53,080 bases of DNA, from the NCBI GenBank assembly GCA_035762345.1, contig DASTPE010000047.1, positions 1-53,080 on the forward strand. Direction: 5' to 3'. The notes below the pieces were generated by a model. That model worked only from the letters and a program-made list of their open reading frames with translations. It was not told where the DNA came from and did no database searches. Positions 15,229 to 24,038 of this stretch are shown here, piece after piece (position 1 is the first letter of the stretch; each line of letters opens with the position of its first letter). The stretch comes from SCGC-AG-212-J23 sp035762345 (lineage in GTDB: Bacteria; Pseudomonadota; Gammaproteobacteria; Burkholderiales; SG8-39). A program made the position numbers and the translations under genes.

Positions 15229-15818
15229 CCCTGGAGTGTCCCCTTGGTCGAAGGAACGCCGCCGGCGGCACGCGGATCGCTCTCGGCGGCCATGCGCAGG
15301 GCACGCGCGAAGGCCTTGAACATTGTCTCGCACTGGTGGTGCGCGTTATCACCGCGCAGGTTGTCGATGTGCAACGTCACCTGTGCGTGGTTGACGAAGC
15401 CCTGGAAGAACTCGTGGACCAGGTCCACGTCGAATTCGCCGATCAGCGCGCGCGTGAACTTCACGTGGTACTCGAGCCCTGGCCGCCCGGAGAAGTCGAG
15501 AACCACGCGCGACAGCGCCTCGTCGAGCGGCACATAGGCGTGGCCGAAGCGGCGCACACCGGCCTTGTCGCCGATCGCCTTGGCGACTGCCTGGCCGAGC
15601 GTGATGCCGATGTCCTCGACAGTGTGGTGGGCGTCGATGTGCAGGTCGCCCTTCGCGTCGATGTCGAGATCCAACATGCCGTGGCGCGCGACCTGGTCGA
15701 GCATGTGCTCGAGGAACGGCAGCCCGGTCGAGAGCCGCGCCGTGCCCTTGCCGTCCAGGTTCACCTGGACCCGGATCTGGGTCTCCTTGGTATTGCGGAT
15801 AACTTCAGCGGTCCTCAT
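15225..15818 (-). CDS. hisB: Imidazoleglycerol-phosphate dehydratase HisB
   Basis: The enzyme dehydrates IGP to imidazole acetol phosphate. It is monofunctional, with 197 residues and no N-terminal histidinol-phosphatase domain, so that step must be encoded elsewhere. The metal-binding motifs DAHHTVEDIGI and DNAHHQCETMFKAFARAL, plus LPFLEHML, are clear. The start ATG at 15816-15818 overlaps the hisC stop; the preceding in-frame residues do not match the family. Confidence 0.95.
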   Translation of the reverse strand: MRTAEVIRNTKETQIRVQVNLDGKGTARLSTGLPFLEHMLDQVARHGMLDLDIDAKGDLHIDAHHTVEDIGITLGQAVAKAIGDKAGVRRFGHAYVPLDEALSRVVLDFSGRPGLEYHVKFTRALIGEFDVDLVHEFFQGFVNHAQVTLHIDNLRGDNAHHQCETMFKAFARALRMAAESDPRAAGGVPSTKGTLQG

Positions 15819-16873
15819 GCCAGCGCCTCGCGGAGGGCGTTGAGCAGTATACGGTTTTCGTCCGGCGTACCGACCGTGACGCGCAGGCAATTCCGTAGCG
15901 CGAGGCTGTTCAGGTTGCGCACCAGCACGCCCTGGCGCTTGAGTGCCTCGAACGCGCGGTCGGCGTCCGGCACGCGGATGAGAAAGAAGTTGGCCTCCGA
16001 CGGAAACACGGTTATGCCCTTCAGATTCTTCAGGGCTCGCCCCAGCTTTTCCCTCTCCGCCCGGATCTGTGAAGCTTGCTCCTCGAGCACCTCAAGTCGT
16101 TCCAGCATGAAGATCGCCGCGGCCTGCGTCAGCACGTTGACGTTGTAGACCTGGCGCACCTTGTTGAACTGCTCCACCCATTCCGGGCGCGCGGCAAGGT
16201 ACCCGAGGCGTATCCCGGCGAGGCCGAGCTTCGACACCGTGCGCATGACGACAAGGTTGGGAAAATCCAGCAGGCGCGGCATGAACGTCTTCCGCGCGAA
16301 GACGTGGTACGCCTCGTCCAGGACGACGAGCCCTTTTGCTTCCCTCAGAATGGCGATGACGTCCTCTTCGCGGTAAAGGACGCCGGTGGGATTGTTCGGA
16401 TAGGCGATGTAGATAAGCACGGGCTTGTGCTCGCGCATCGCCTTGATAAAAGCATCCACATCCAAAGAGAAATCGTCGCGCAGCCCCGCCTGCACCGCCC
16501 GCAGGCCGAAGTAGGTGGCGTTCATCGCGTACATCACGAAGGTGGGGCCCGGGTACATCATCGTCGCCCCGGGGCGGGCGAGCGCCAGCGTGACGATCTG
16601 GATGAGATCGTCCGAACCGTTGCCGAGCAGGACCTCCATCCCCACGGGTACGCCCATTTTTCGCGCGATCAGCGCGCGCAGCTTCGGTGCCGCGGGGTCG
16701 GGGTAGCGATTCAAATCGACATGCGAAAGCACCTCGGCGAGCTCACGCCGCATCGCCTCGGGCAGTGAATAGGGGTTTTCCATCGCGTCGAGCTTCACCA
16801 TGCCCTCGGCGGGCGCGACAGGGTAGGCCTTGAGCGCCAGGATCTCGGGACGAATGAGCCGCTCGGGGGTCAT
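15815..16873 (-). CDS. hisC: Histidinol-phosphate aminotransferase HisC
   Basis: A PLP-dependent class II aminotransferase for histidinol phosphate. The 352 residues show LDAMENPYSLP, LLGNGSDDLIQIV, the IAYPNNPTG signature, LDEAYHVFA and the PLP Lys in RTVSKLGLAGIRLGYL. Overlaps of 4 bp with hisD and hisB place it inside the operon. Confidence 0.95.
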   Translation of the reverse strand: MTPERLIRPEILALKAYPVAPAEGMVKLDAMENPYSLPEAMRRELAEVLSHVDLNRYPDPAAPKLRALIARKMGVPVGMEVLLGNGSDDLIQIVTLALARPGATMMYPGPTFVMYAMNATYFGLRAVQAGLRDDFSLDVDAFIKAMREHKPVLIYIAYPNNPTGVLYREEDVIAILREAKGLVVLDEAYHVFARKTFMPRLLDFPNLVVMRTVSKLGLAGIRLGYLAARPEWVEQFNKVRQVYNVNVLTQAAAIFMLERLEVLEEQASQIRAEREKLGRALKNLKGITVFPSEANFFLIRVPDADRAFEALKRQGVLVRNLNSLALRNCLRVTVGTPDENRILLNALREALA

Positions 16874-18132
16874 CCGAACCTCATTTGCGCCGCCCTTGCG
16901 TGCGCGCTCAGGCCTTCGCCCTCGGCCAGGGTAACGGCGACTCGACCCAGCTTCGCGGCCGATCTCTCGGAGACGCCGATCACGCTCGTGCGCTTCTGGA
17001 AGTCGTAGACCCCGAGCGGCGATGAAAAGCGCGCCGTGCCCGCGGTCGGAAGGACATGGTTCGGACCGGCGCAATAGTCGCCGATCGCTTCGGAGCTCCA
17101 TTGGCCGAGGAAGATCGCGCCTGCGGTTCTTACCTGGGGAAGAATCTTTTCAGGGTCTTGCACTGCGAGCTCGAGGTGCTCGGGCGCGATGCGGTTGGCC
17201 ACCGCGCACGCCTCTTCCAGGTCGCGCGTGAGAATCAGCGCGCCGCGCGCCTTCATCGACGCCTCGATAACCTTGCGCCGGGGCATTTCACCGATCAGCT
17301 TTCCGACAGAAGCGGCCACCACGTCGAGATAGGCCTTATCCGGAGAAAGCAGGATTGCCTGCGCCGACTCGTCGTGCTCGGCCTGGGAAAAGAGGTCCAT
17401 GGCTACCCAGTCCGGCTTCGCCGAGCCGTCGGCGATGATCAGGATTTCGGAGGGACCCGCGACCATGTCGATGCCGACCGCGCCGAACACCTGCCGCTTC
17501 GCCTCGGCTACGTAGGCGTTGCCCGGACCCACGATCTTGTCGACGCGGGGGATCGACCGGGTGCCGTAGGCGAGCGCGCCGATCGCCTGTGCACCGCCGA
17601 TACCGACAACGCGGTCAACGCCGGCGAGCGCGGCGGCCGCGAGCACCAGTGGGCTGGGATTAGGGCTCGCCATGACAAGCTCGCGCACGCCCGCCACCTT
17701 AGCCGGCACCGCGTTCATCAGCACCGACGAAGGATAGGCCGCCTTCCCGCCCGGCACATATAACCCCACGCGCTCAAGCGGGCTTACCCGCTGACCGAGG
17801 CGCGTACCGTCACCATCGGTGAAGTCCCACGAATGCTGAAGTTGCTTCTCGTGGAAGGTGAGGATCCGGTCGTGCGCCGCCTGCAGTGCCTCGGCCTGAG
17901 CGGTCGGGATTTTCCCCACGAATGCTTTCGATACGTCGTATTGCCGCGGCACGACACCGTCGAACTTCTTCGTATAGGCGCGCACCGCCGCGTCGCCCCG
18001 CTTGCGCACGTCGTCGAGGATCCTGCGAACCGCCTTCTGCACCCGCGGATGCTGCGCGGCGTCGTAGCGGGTGAGCGCCGCCAGCTTCGCGTCGAAGCCG
18101 TGCGCACGGGTGGAAAGACGGCGCAGCTTCAT
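16870..18132 (-). CDS. hisD: Histidinol dehydrogenase HisD
   Basis: A zinc- and NAD-dependent enzyme for the last two oxidations of histidine synthesis. The 420 residues show VGLYVPGGKAAYPSSVLM, GIGGAQAIGALAYGT, KIVGPGNAYVAEAK, the zinc-binding SQAEHDESAQAI and GDYCAGPNHVLPT. Its ATG overlaps the hisG stop by 4 bp. Confidence 0.96.
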   Translation of the reverse strand: MKLRRLSTRAHGFDAKLAALTRYDAAQHPRVQKAVRRILDDVRKRGDAAVRAYTKKFDGVVPRQYDVSKAFVGKIPTAQAEALQAAHDRILTFHEKQLQHSWDFTDGDGTRLGQRVSPLERVGLYVPGGKAAYPSSVLMNAVPAKVAGVRELVMASPNPSPLVLAAAALAGVDRVVGIGGAQAIGALAYGTRSIPRVDKIVGPGNAYVAEAKRQVFGAVGIDMVAGPSEILIIADGSAKPDWVAMDLFSQAEHDESAQAILLSPDKAYLDVVAASVGKLIGEMPRRKVIEASMKARGALILTRDLEEACAVANRIAPEHLELAVQDPEKILPQVRTAGAIFLGQWSSEAIGDYCAGPNHVLPTAGTARFSSPLGVYDFQKRTSVIGVSERSAAKLGRVAVTLAEGEGLSAHARAAQMRFG

Positions 18133-18773
18133 CGACGGGCGGCCTTTGCAAAGCCGTCGATGAGCGGCTGCAGCTCGGCGCGCTTGGTTTTGAGCGCCGC
18201 CTGGTTGACGATCAGCCGCGCCGACACCGCCATGATCTCTTCCACGGCGACGAGGCCGTTCGCCTTGAGCGTCCTGCCCGTTGAAACAAGATCGACGATG
18301 GCGTCTGCGAGCCCGACCAGCGGGGCGAGCTCCATCGAGCCGTAGAGACGAATGAGGTCGACGTGCACGCCCTTGGCTGCGAAGTGTCCGCGCGCGGTAT
18401 TGACATACTTGGTCGCTACGCGGAGCCGAGCACCCTGGCGCACCGCCGACGCATAGTCGAAGCCTTTACGCACCGCGACCATCATCCGGCAGGCCGCAAT
18501 GCCGAGATCCACGGGCTGGTAGAGCCCCTCGCCGCCGTGCTCGGCGAGCACGTCGCGCCCGGCGATGCCAAGGTCCGCGCCGCCGTGCTGCACATACGTG
18601 GGTGTGTCCGCTGCGCGCACGATCACCAGCCGCAGATCGCGGCGGTTGGTGCCGATAACGAGCTTGCGCGAGGTTTCGGGGTTGGCCCTAGCCCGGATGC
18701 CGGCGCGCGCGAGCAGCGGCGCGGTCTGGTCGAAGATCCGCCCCTTCGACAGCGCAATGCTGATGCTCGCCAT
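18129..18773 (-). CDS. hisG: ATP phosphoribosyltransferase HisG, short form
   Basis: HisG carries out the first committed step of histidine synthesis. At 214 residues it is the short form, which lacks the C-terminal regulatory domain and needs HisZ for activity and feedback control. No hisZ lies in the window. ALSKGRIFDQT, GGADLGIAGRDVL and the PRPP loop ADAIVDLVSTGRTLKANGL are seen. The ATG at 18771-18773 is chosen; a TTG two codons upstream would add only two residues. A TAGAAT box lies 48-53 bp upstream of the ATG. Confidence 0.95.
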   Translation of the reverse strand: MASISIALSKGRIFDQTAPLLARAGIRARANPETSRKLVIGTNRRDLRLVIVRAADTPTYVQHGGADLGIAGRDVLAEHGGEGLYQPVDLGIAACRMMVAVRKGFDYASAVRQGARLRVATKYVNTARGHFAAKGVHVDLIRLYGSMELAPLVGLADAIVDLVSTGRTLKANGLVAVEEIMAVSARLIVNQAALKTKRAELQPLIDGFAKAARR

Positions 18774-18820
18774 GTGCAACCATCCGGGGAATCGCCTTGT
18801 ACAACGTGCCAGGGGGGCGC

Positions 18821-18826
18821 ATTCTA
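18821..18826 (-). promoter_or_regulatory. Candidate -10 box ahead of hisG
   Basis: TAGAAT on the minus strand in the 62-bp murA-hisG gap would start a transcript about 41 nt before the hisG ATG. The -35 region would fall in the murA 3' end and shows no good match. It could be a secondary promoter inside the long mla-his-tat run. Confidence 0.3.
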
Positions 18827-18835
18827 CAGCAATCC

Positions 18836-20086
18836 CTAGCGTACGCGCTCTACGCGCGCACCTAGCGCGGAGAGCTTCGTTTCCAGCGCCTCATAGCCGC
18901 GGTCGAGGTGGTAAATGCGGTCGACCAGGGTCTCGCCTTCGGCCACCAGTCCGGCGATGACCAGTCCCGCCGAGGCGCGCAGGTCCGTGGCCATGACGCG
19001 GGCGCCCTGCAGCCGCGCGACGCCGTTCACGACCGCGGTATTGCCCTCGAGCTGAATGTCGGCGCCGAGGCGCTGCAGCTCGAGCGCATGCATGAAGCGG
19101 TTCTCGAAAATCGTTTCGGTGATGATGGCCGTGCCGCGTGCGACGGTCGCAAGCGCCATGAACTGCGCCTGCATATCGGTGGCGAAGCCGGGGTAGGGCG
19201 CGGTGCGCACACTCACCGAATTGGGTCTTTGCGCCGCCTCGAGCTCGATCGAAGATCCTGCAATCGTCACCTTCGCGCCCGCGTCGCGAAGTTTTTCGAG
19301 CGTCGCGTCAAGGGAGTCCGGAGCCGCGCCGGTAAGGCGCACCTTGCCGCCGGCGGCCGCCGCGGCGGCAAGGTAGGTGCCGGTCTCGATGCGATCCGGC
19401 ATGACGCGGTGCGCCGCGCCGCCGAGCGTGCGCACCCCGTGGATGCGGATGACCGCGCTGCCCGCGCCCTCGATCTTCGCTCCCATCGCCGTCAGGCAGC
19501 GCGCGAGATCCACCACTTCCGGCTCGCGCGCCGCGTTCTCGATCAGCGTCTCGCCCTCCGCGAGCGCCGCCGCCATCATGAGGTTCTCGGTGCCGGTGAC
19601 CGTGACCAGATCCATCACGATGCGCGCGCCACGGAGGCGCTCGGCGCTGGCATGCATATAACCGTGCTCGATGACGATCCTGGCCCCCATCGCCTCCAGC
19701 CCTTTGACGTGCTGATCGACCGGTCGGGCGCCGATCGCACAGCCGCCCGGCAGCGAGACCTTTGCGCGGCCGCAGCGCGCGAGCAGCGGGCCGAGCACCA
19801 GGACCGACGCCCGCATGGTCTTTACGAGTTCGTAGGCGGCTGTCGGCTCCGAGATCTTCCCTGCATCCAGAATGATCTTTTCCTTGCCCTGCTCCACGGC
19901 GACGCCCATCTGGGCCAGGAGCCTGGCCATGGTGGCCACGTCGCGCAGATGCGGCACGTTCGTCACGGTGAGCGGCTTCGCCGTGAGTAGCCCGGCGCAC
20001 AGGATGGGCAGCGCGGCGTTCTTTGCGCCCGAGATGCGGATCTCGCCTTCTAGCGTCCGTCCGCCCGTGATCTTCAGCTTGTCCAT
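18836..20086 (-). CDS. murA: UDP-N-acetylglucosamine 1-carboxyvinyltransferase MurA
   Basis: MurA commits UDP-GlcNAc to peptidoglycan by adding enolpyruvate from PEP. The 416 residues show ISGAKNAALPILCAGLLT, the catalytic-loop Cys in LPGGCAIGARPVDQH (fosfomycin-sensitive type), and TGTENLMMAAALAEG. It lies between bolA and hisG in a context common in Betaproteobacteria. Confidence 0.97.
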   Translation of the reverse strand: MDKLKITGGRTLEGEIRISGAKNAALPILCAGLLTAKPLTVTNVPHLRDVATMARLLAQMGVAVEQGKEKIILDAGKISEPTAAYELVKTMRASVLVLGPLLARCGRAKVSLPGGCAIGARPVDQHVKGLEAMGARIVIEHGYMHASAERLRGARIVMDLVTVTGTENLMMAAALAEGETLIENAAREPEVVDLARCLTAMGAKIEGAGSAVIRIHGVRTLGGAAHRVMPDRIETGTYLAAAAAAGGKVRLTGAAPDSLDATLEKLRDAGAKVTIAGSSIELEAAQRPNSVSVRTAPYPGFATDMQAQFMALATVARGTAIITETIFENRFMHALELQRLGADIQLEGNTAVVNGVARLQGARVMATDLRASAGLVIAGLVAEGETLVDRIYHLDRGYEALETKLSALGARVERVR

Positions 20087-20117
20087 GGCCCCTTTCTAAC
20101 GCCGGAAAATGTTTTTC

Positions 20118-20366
20118 TCATGGCGTTCCGGCAGCCTTTTTCCACTCATCCGGGGTCAAGGTCTGCATCGACAGGGCGTGGATCTCCTCGCGCATGCGAT
20201 CCCCAAGGGCCGCGTAGACGAGCTGGTGGCGCTGCACCCGGCTGCGGCCGGTGAACTCGGCCGATACCACCAGCGCCTGGAAATGCTGGCCGTCGCCCAC
20301 CACTTCGACGCGCTCGCAGGCGAGCGCTGCCTCGATACCGCGCTTTACGCTGTCTGGAGTAACCAT
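20118..20366 (-). CDS. ibaG: BolA/IbaG family protein
   Basis: An 82-residue class II KH-like fold protein, probably the IbaG (YrbA) branch, which pairs with monothiol glutaredoxins around iron-sulfur clusters. VEVVGDGQHFQALVVSAEFTGRS and LVYAALGDRMREEIHALSM are diagnostic, including the GDGxHF motif. It follows an ABC permease gene (1-bp overlap) and precedes murA, as ibaG does in enterobacteria. Confidence 0.92.
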   Translation of the reverse strand: MVTPDSVKRGIEAALACERVEVVGDGQHFQALVVSAEFTGRSRVQRHQLVYAALGDRMREEIHALSMQTLTPDEWKKAAGTP

Positions 20367-21118
20367 TAGTTTCTGAGTCGATAACCCGATTTGAGCAGCA
20401 GAAGGCAGACCGCCGCTACCGCGGCAAACGCCGCGGCTACCACCGCTAGGCTAACCCCGGGAGCGATGTCCGAGGCAGCGAAAAAGCCGTAGCGGAAGCC
20501 GTCGATCATGTAGAAGAACGGGTTCGCGTGCGAAATGTCGCGCCACAAGCTTGGCAGCGAATGGATCGAATAGAACACGCCCGCGAGCATGGTGAGCGGC
20601 AGGATGACGAAGTTCTGGAACGCGGCGAGCTGATCTATTTTCTCCGAAACGATGCCGGCGAGCACCCCGAGCGCGCCGAGCAAGGCGGCGCCCAGGACGG
20701 CGAAAGCAGCGGCCCACACCGGCGCCTCGAGCCGCAGCTCGACGAACCCGGCGGTGCACGCGAGCACGCCGGCCCCGACGGTGAGGCCGCGCGCCACTGC
20801 CGCCGCCACGTAGGCCCAGAAGAACTCTGCGTACGAAATTGGCGCGAGCAGGATGAACACGATATTGCCGGTGATCTTCGACTGGATAAGGCTCGAGGAA
20901 CTGTTGGCGAAGGCGTTCTGGAGCACACTCATCATGACCAGACCGGGCACGAGGAACGACGTGTAACGCACGCCGTCGAAGACCTGAACCCGGCCTTCGA
21001 GCACCTGGCCGAAGATCACGAGGTACAGTAGCGCGGTGAGCACCGGCGCGGCGACGGTCTGCACGCTGACCTTGACGAAGCGCAGCAGCTCCTTGGTGAA
21101 GAGCGTCCAAAAGCTCAT
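20366..21118 (-). CDS. ABC-2 type transporter permease (YadH-like)
   Basis: A 250-residue permease with six predicted spans and the ABC-2 signature region around LLAPISYAEFFWAYVAAAVARG and LAGVFYSIHSLPSLW. It starts MSFWTLFTKELLRFVKV, as YadH/NodJ-like permeases do. Its ATG overlaps the stop of the ATPase gene upstream, so the pair forms one exporter. The substrate is unknown; the placement beside mla hints at envelope lipids or polysaccharide, but this is inference. Confidence 0.88.
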   Translation of the reverse strand: MSFWTLFTKELLRFVKVSVQTVAAPVLTALLYLVIFGQVLEGRVQVFDGVRYTSFLVPGLVMMSVLQNAFANSSSSLIQSKITGNIVFILLAPISYAEFFWAYVAAAVARGLTVGAGVLACTAGFVELRLEAPVWAAAFAVLGAALLGALGVLAGIVSEKIDQLAAFQNFVILPLTMLAGVFYSIHSLPSLWRDISHANPFFYMIDGFRYGFFAASDIAPGVSLAVVAAAFAAVAAVCLLLLKSGYRLRN

Positions 21119-21969
21119 TCGGAGGTGATTCGCAGAAACACCCGCTCCAGGTCGGCGCGCTCGATCTCGATGTCGGCGATCTCCACGCCACTCTCGCGCA
21201 GGCGCGCGAGCTCGCGTTCGAGCTGGCCATAGCCTTCGATCTGCAAGAGATGCCGGCTGCCGTCGCGCGCGACCACCCGCGCGCTGATGCGCGAGCCCGC
21301 AAACGTCTGAAGCAGATTGCGAGTAGAGTCAAGCGCCACGATGCGTCCCGCCTTGAGTACCGCGATGCGGCTGCAATGCATCTCGGCTTCCTCCAGGTAA
21401 TGCGTGGTAAGGACGATAGTGTGGCCGTCGCGGTTCAGCCGCCGCACGAACTCCCACAGCCCCTGGCGCAGCTCGACGTCGACGCCGGCGGTCGGCTCGT
21501 CAAGCACAATGACCGGGGGCTTGTGCACCAGCGCCTGGGCGACGAGCACGCGGCGCTTCATGCCGCCGGAGAGCGAGCGCATGTTCGCGTCCGCCTTGGC
21601 GGTGAGATCCAAGTGCTGCATCACTTCATCGATCCAGGCGTCGTTGCGGCGAATGCCGAAGTAGCCCGACTGGATGCGGAGCGTCTCGCGCACCGTGAAG
21701 AACGGGTCGAACACGAGCTCCTGCGGCACGACGCCCAGCATGCGGCGCGCGCGCCGGTAGTCGGACGTCACATCCGCCGCCATTACGGACGCCGAGCCGG
21801 CATCGGCGCGTGCGAGCCCTGCGACTACGTTGATCAGGGTGGTCTTGCCGGCGCCGTTCGGCCCAAGCAGGCCGAAGAACTCCCCCTGCTCGATGTCGAG
21901 GCTCACGCCCGACAGCGCACGCAGGGCGCCATAGCGCTTCTCGACGGCGCGGACTTCGATCGCCTTCAG
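21115..21969 (-). CDS. ABC exporter ATPase (YadG-like), CTG start
   Basis: A 284-residue ATP-binding subunit with Walker A GLLGPNGAGKTTLI, signature SLSGGMKRRVLVAQAL, Walker B PVIVLDEPTAGVD and H-loop TTHYLEEAE. A C-terminal regulatory-like domain (about 215-284) follows. The best start is a CTG at 21967-21969, which overlaps the mlaB stop as CTGA and gives MKAIEVRAVEKRYGALRAL. No ATG, GTG or TTG in frame would keep the first strand and the YG aromatic that stacks on ATP. It partners the permease at 20366-21118. Confidence 0.88.
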   Translation of the reverse strand: MKAIEVRAVEKRYGALRALSGVSLDIEQGEFFGLLGPNGAGKTTLINVVAGLARADAGSASVMAADVTSDYRRARRMLGVVPQELVFDPFFTVRETLRIQSGYFGIRRNDAWIDEVMQHLDLTAKADANMRSLSGGMKRRVLVAQALVHKPPVIVLDEPTAGVDVELRQGLWEFVRRLNRDGHTIVLTTHYLEEAEMHCSRIAVLKAGRIVALDSTRNLLQTFAGSRISARVVARDGSRHLLQIEGYGQLERELARLRESGVEIADIEIERADLERVFLRITSE

Positions 21970-22250
21970 CGGGCGACGGGGAGCAGCTCTTCCACCCCGT
22001 AGAGGCGCGCAAGCGTCTGCAGCGGTTGCGGAACGTTGGCAAAAGCGAGCTCGCGCTTGGCGGCGCGTGAGTCGCGCAGCCAAGCGAGGATCACGGCGAG
22101 AAGCGCCGAGTCGAGCTCCGTCACCTCGCCAAGATCGACGGTGCGCGCGCCTTCGGCGAGATGCTTGCGACCCTCGTCCAGCAGGCGGGTGGCATTCGCG
22201 AGCGTGACCGGTCCGCTCAGGGTGATCCGCCGACCTTCGCGCCGGATCAC
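21966..22250 (-). CDS. mlaB: STAS-domain protein MlaB
   Basis: The 94-residue STAS protein of the Mla complex binds MlaF and stabilises the ATPase. The STAS fold is visible as ITLSGPVTLANATRLLDEG, VDLGEVTELDSALLAVILAWL and LAFANVPQPLQTLARLYGV, with Ser in the DSALL position. The start GTG at 22248-22250 overlaps the mlaC stop (GTGA). Confidence 0.9.
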   Translation of the reverse strand: MIRREGRRITLSGPVTLANATRLLDEGRKHLAEGARTVDLGEVTELDSALLAVILAWLRDSRAAKRELAFANVPQPLQTLARLYGVEELLPVAR

Positions 22251-22855
22251 TTCTTCTCCAGGGACTTGTTCTTCGCCCGGAGATCCTTGACGAGGCCGTC
22301 AATCCCCGAGGCCCGCACGGTGTTGGCGAACTCGGTGCGGTAGTTCGCCACCAGGCTGACGCCGCCGACCATAACGTCGTAGACCTTCCAGCCGTTCGCG
22401 GTCTTCTCCATGCTGTAGTCGAGCGTCACCGGCTGCGCGCCAGGCTGCAGCACGCGCACGTTCACCGTCACGTCGGTGTCGGTGGCCTTCGCGCGGAGCG
22501 GCCGGAAGTCGAACTTCTGCTCGCTGTACGCCGCGAGCGCGCTCGCGTAGGTGCGGACGAGCAAGGTCCTGAACTCCTCCGTAAGCTCTTTTCTCTGCTC
22601 CGCGCTCGCCTTGGTCCAGTTCTGCCCCATCGCAAGCGCCGTCATGGCGGTGAAGTTGAAATGCGGCAGCACTTTCGCCTCGATCACCGCGACCAGCTTC
22701 GCACGGCTGCCCGCCTTGATCTCCTTGTCCTTGGCGATGAGGTCCACGACTTCGAGCGTCACGTTTTTCACCAGCGTATCGGGCGGGACCTCCTGAGCGA
22801 CCGCCGGCGGCGCCACCAGCGCAAGCATGAGTAAAGCAGCCTTCAGACGTTTCAT
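22247..22855 (-). CDS. mlaC: Periplasmic phospholipid shuttle MlaC
   Basis: MlaC carries phospholipid between MlaA at the outer membrane and MlaFEDB at the inner membrane. The 202 residues start with a signal peptide ending in AVAQ. The Tol-Ttg2 family phrases FNFTAMTALAMGQNW, LLVRTYASALAAYSEQKFDF, VTLDYSMEKTANGWKVYDV and GGVSLVANYRTEF are present. The start ATG overlaps the mlaA stop by 4 bp. Confidence 0.95.
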   Translation of the reverse strand: MKRLKAALLMLALVAPPAVAQEVPPDTLVKNVTLEVVDLIAKDKEIKAGSRAKLVAVIEAKVLPHFNFTAMTALAMGQNWTKASAEQRKELTEEFRTLLVRTYASALAAYSEQKFDFRPLRAKATDTDVTVNVRVLQPGAQPVTLDYSMEKTANGWKVYDVMVGGVSLVANYRTEFANTVRASGIDGLVKDLRAKNKSLEKK

Positions 22856-23559
22856 TCAATCTTCTCCCTCGGCGGCCTGCCGTCGTAGATCAGGCTGCGG
22901 CGCCGTTGCAGGTAAGCATCGCGCTGGAACACGTACTTGTCGAGCGCCGCTTCCTCCAGGATGCGGCTTGCATCGAGGAGCTGCGCGCGCGTGTCGACAA
23001 AGTACAGGCCATAGAGCGTGTTGCGTAGCGCGATGGGCCGCACTTCGCCGACCGGCTGGACCGCCCAGTCGACCGCCGTGCCGGTGGCGTCGCGCACCGT
23101 GCTCGAGCCGAGGAACGGCAGGATCAAGTAGGGCCCCGGGCCCGCCCCCCAGCGGCCGAGGGTCTGACCGAAGTCCTCGTTGTGCTTTTCTAGCCCCGGA
23201 AAGTCGCTCGCCACGTCGTGGATGCCAAAGAGGCCAATGGTGCTGTTAAACGCAAAGCGCGCCCAGTCGTTGACCCCGTCCTCGAACTTGCCCTGGAGGA
23301 AATTGTTCGCGCCGATAAGGAGGTCCTGGATATTGGAAAAGAAGTTGCTCACGCGAATGCGGATCTCCTGGTGCAGGACCGCCACGTAGGCGCGCGCGAC
23401 CGGTTGCGCGAGGTACTCATCGAATGTCTCGTTGAACCGGTATACACCGCGGTTGAAGCCCTCCCACGGATCGCGCGGGTCGCGCTCGCCTTCCACGGTC
23501 GCACAACCCGACACGAGCAGCAGGCATAGCAGCGCCGTCCTCACGTGGCCCCTCGTCAC
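22852..23559 (-). CDS. mlaA: Outer-membrane lipoprotein MlaA (VacJ)
   Basis: MlaA removes misplaced phospholipid from the outer leaflet. The 235-residue product has a lipobox LVSGC (Cys19) and family motifs DPWEGFNRGVYRFNETFDEY, RVSNFFSNIQDLLIGANNFLQGK, FAFNSTIGLFGIHDVASDFGL-like text, and LPFLGSSTVRDATG. The start is taken as GTG 23559; a second GTG at 23544 would shorten the signal peptide by five residues and is also possible. In Betaproteobacteria mlaA commonly sits inside the mla operon, as here. Confidence 0.94.
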   Translation of the reverse strand: MTRGHVRTALLCLLLVSGCATVEGERDPRDPWEGFNRGVYRFNETFDEYLAQPVARAYVAVLHQEIRIRVSNFFSNIQDLLIGANNFLQGKFEDGVNDWARFAFNSTIGLFGIHDVASDFPGLEKHNEDFGQTLGRWGAGPGPYLILPFLGSSTVRDATGTAVDWAVQPVGEVRPIALRNTLYGLYFVDTRAQLLDASRILEEAALDKYVFQRDAYLQRRRSLIYDGRPPREKIE

Positions 23560-23564
23560 CTTGC

Positions 23565-24038
23565 TTACTTCTCCTGGGACTTACCCTCGGCGGCCTTGTT
23601 GAAAAGGAATTGGCTGATCAAATTTTCGAGCACCACCGCCGACTGCGTGAGCCGCAGCCGGTCGCCATTCTTGAGCATCACGCCGTCGCCGCCGGCCTCG
23701 AGTCCGATGTACTGCTCGCCGAGGATTCCCGAGGTGAGGATTTTGGCGGTGGTGTCGCGCGGAAACTGGTAGCCGGCATCGATCGTCATCGACACGATCG
23801 CCTCGTAGGTCTCGTTGTCGAAGCGGATGTCGGCGACTCGCCCGACGACCACGCCAGCGCTCTTAACAGGGCCGCGCACCTTGAGCCCGCCGATGTTGGC
23901 GAACTTGGCGTGCACCTGGTAGGTGTCGTTGGTGGAGAACGTGGCCAGGTTGCCGACCTTAAGCGCGAGGAAGAGCAGCGCCGCGAACCCGGCGGCGACG
24001 AAGATCCCGACCCATAGATCGACCATCGAGCGGTTCAT
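23565..24038 (-). CDS. mlaD: MCE-domain protein MlaD
   Basis: MlaD is an inner-membrane anchored hexameric MCE ring that receives phospholipid from MlaC. The 157 residues have one N-terminal span (WVGIFVAAGFAALLFLALKV), then the MCE domain with ANIGGLKVRGPVKSAGVVVGRV and AKILTSGILGEQYIGLEAG, and a short helical tail. It starts next to the mlaE stop and ends 5 bp before the mlaA start. Confidence 0.95.
   Translation of the reverse strand: MNRSMVDLWVGIFVAAGFAALLFLALKVGNLATFSTNDTYQVHAKFANIGGLKVRGPVKSAGVVVGRVADIRFDNETYEAIVSMTIDAGYQFPRDTTAKILTSGILGEQYIGLEAGGDGVMLKNGDRLRLTQSAVVLENLISQFLFNKAAEGKSQEK

Noticed and set aside
18799..18810. TGGCAC on the minus strand before hisG, considered as a sigma-54 promoter
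   Set aside because: The -12 position reads AA rather than GC at N10 spacing.
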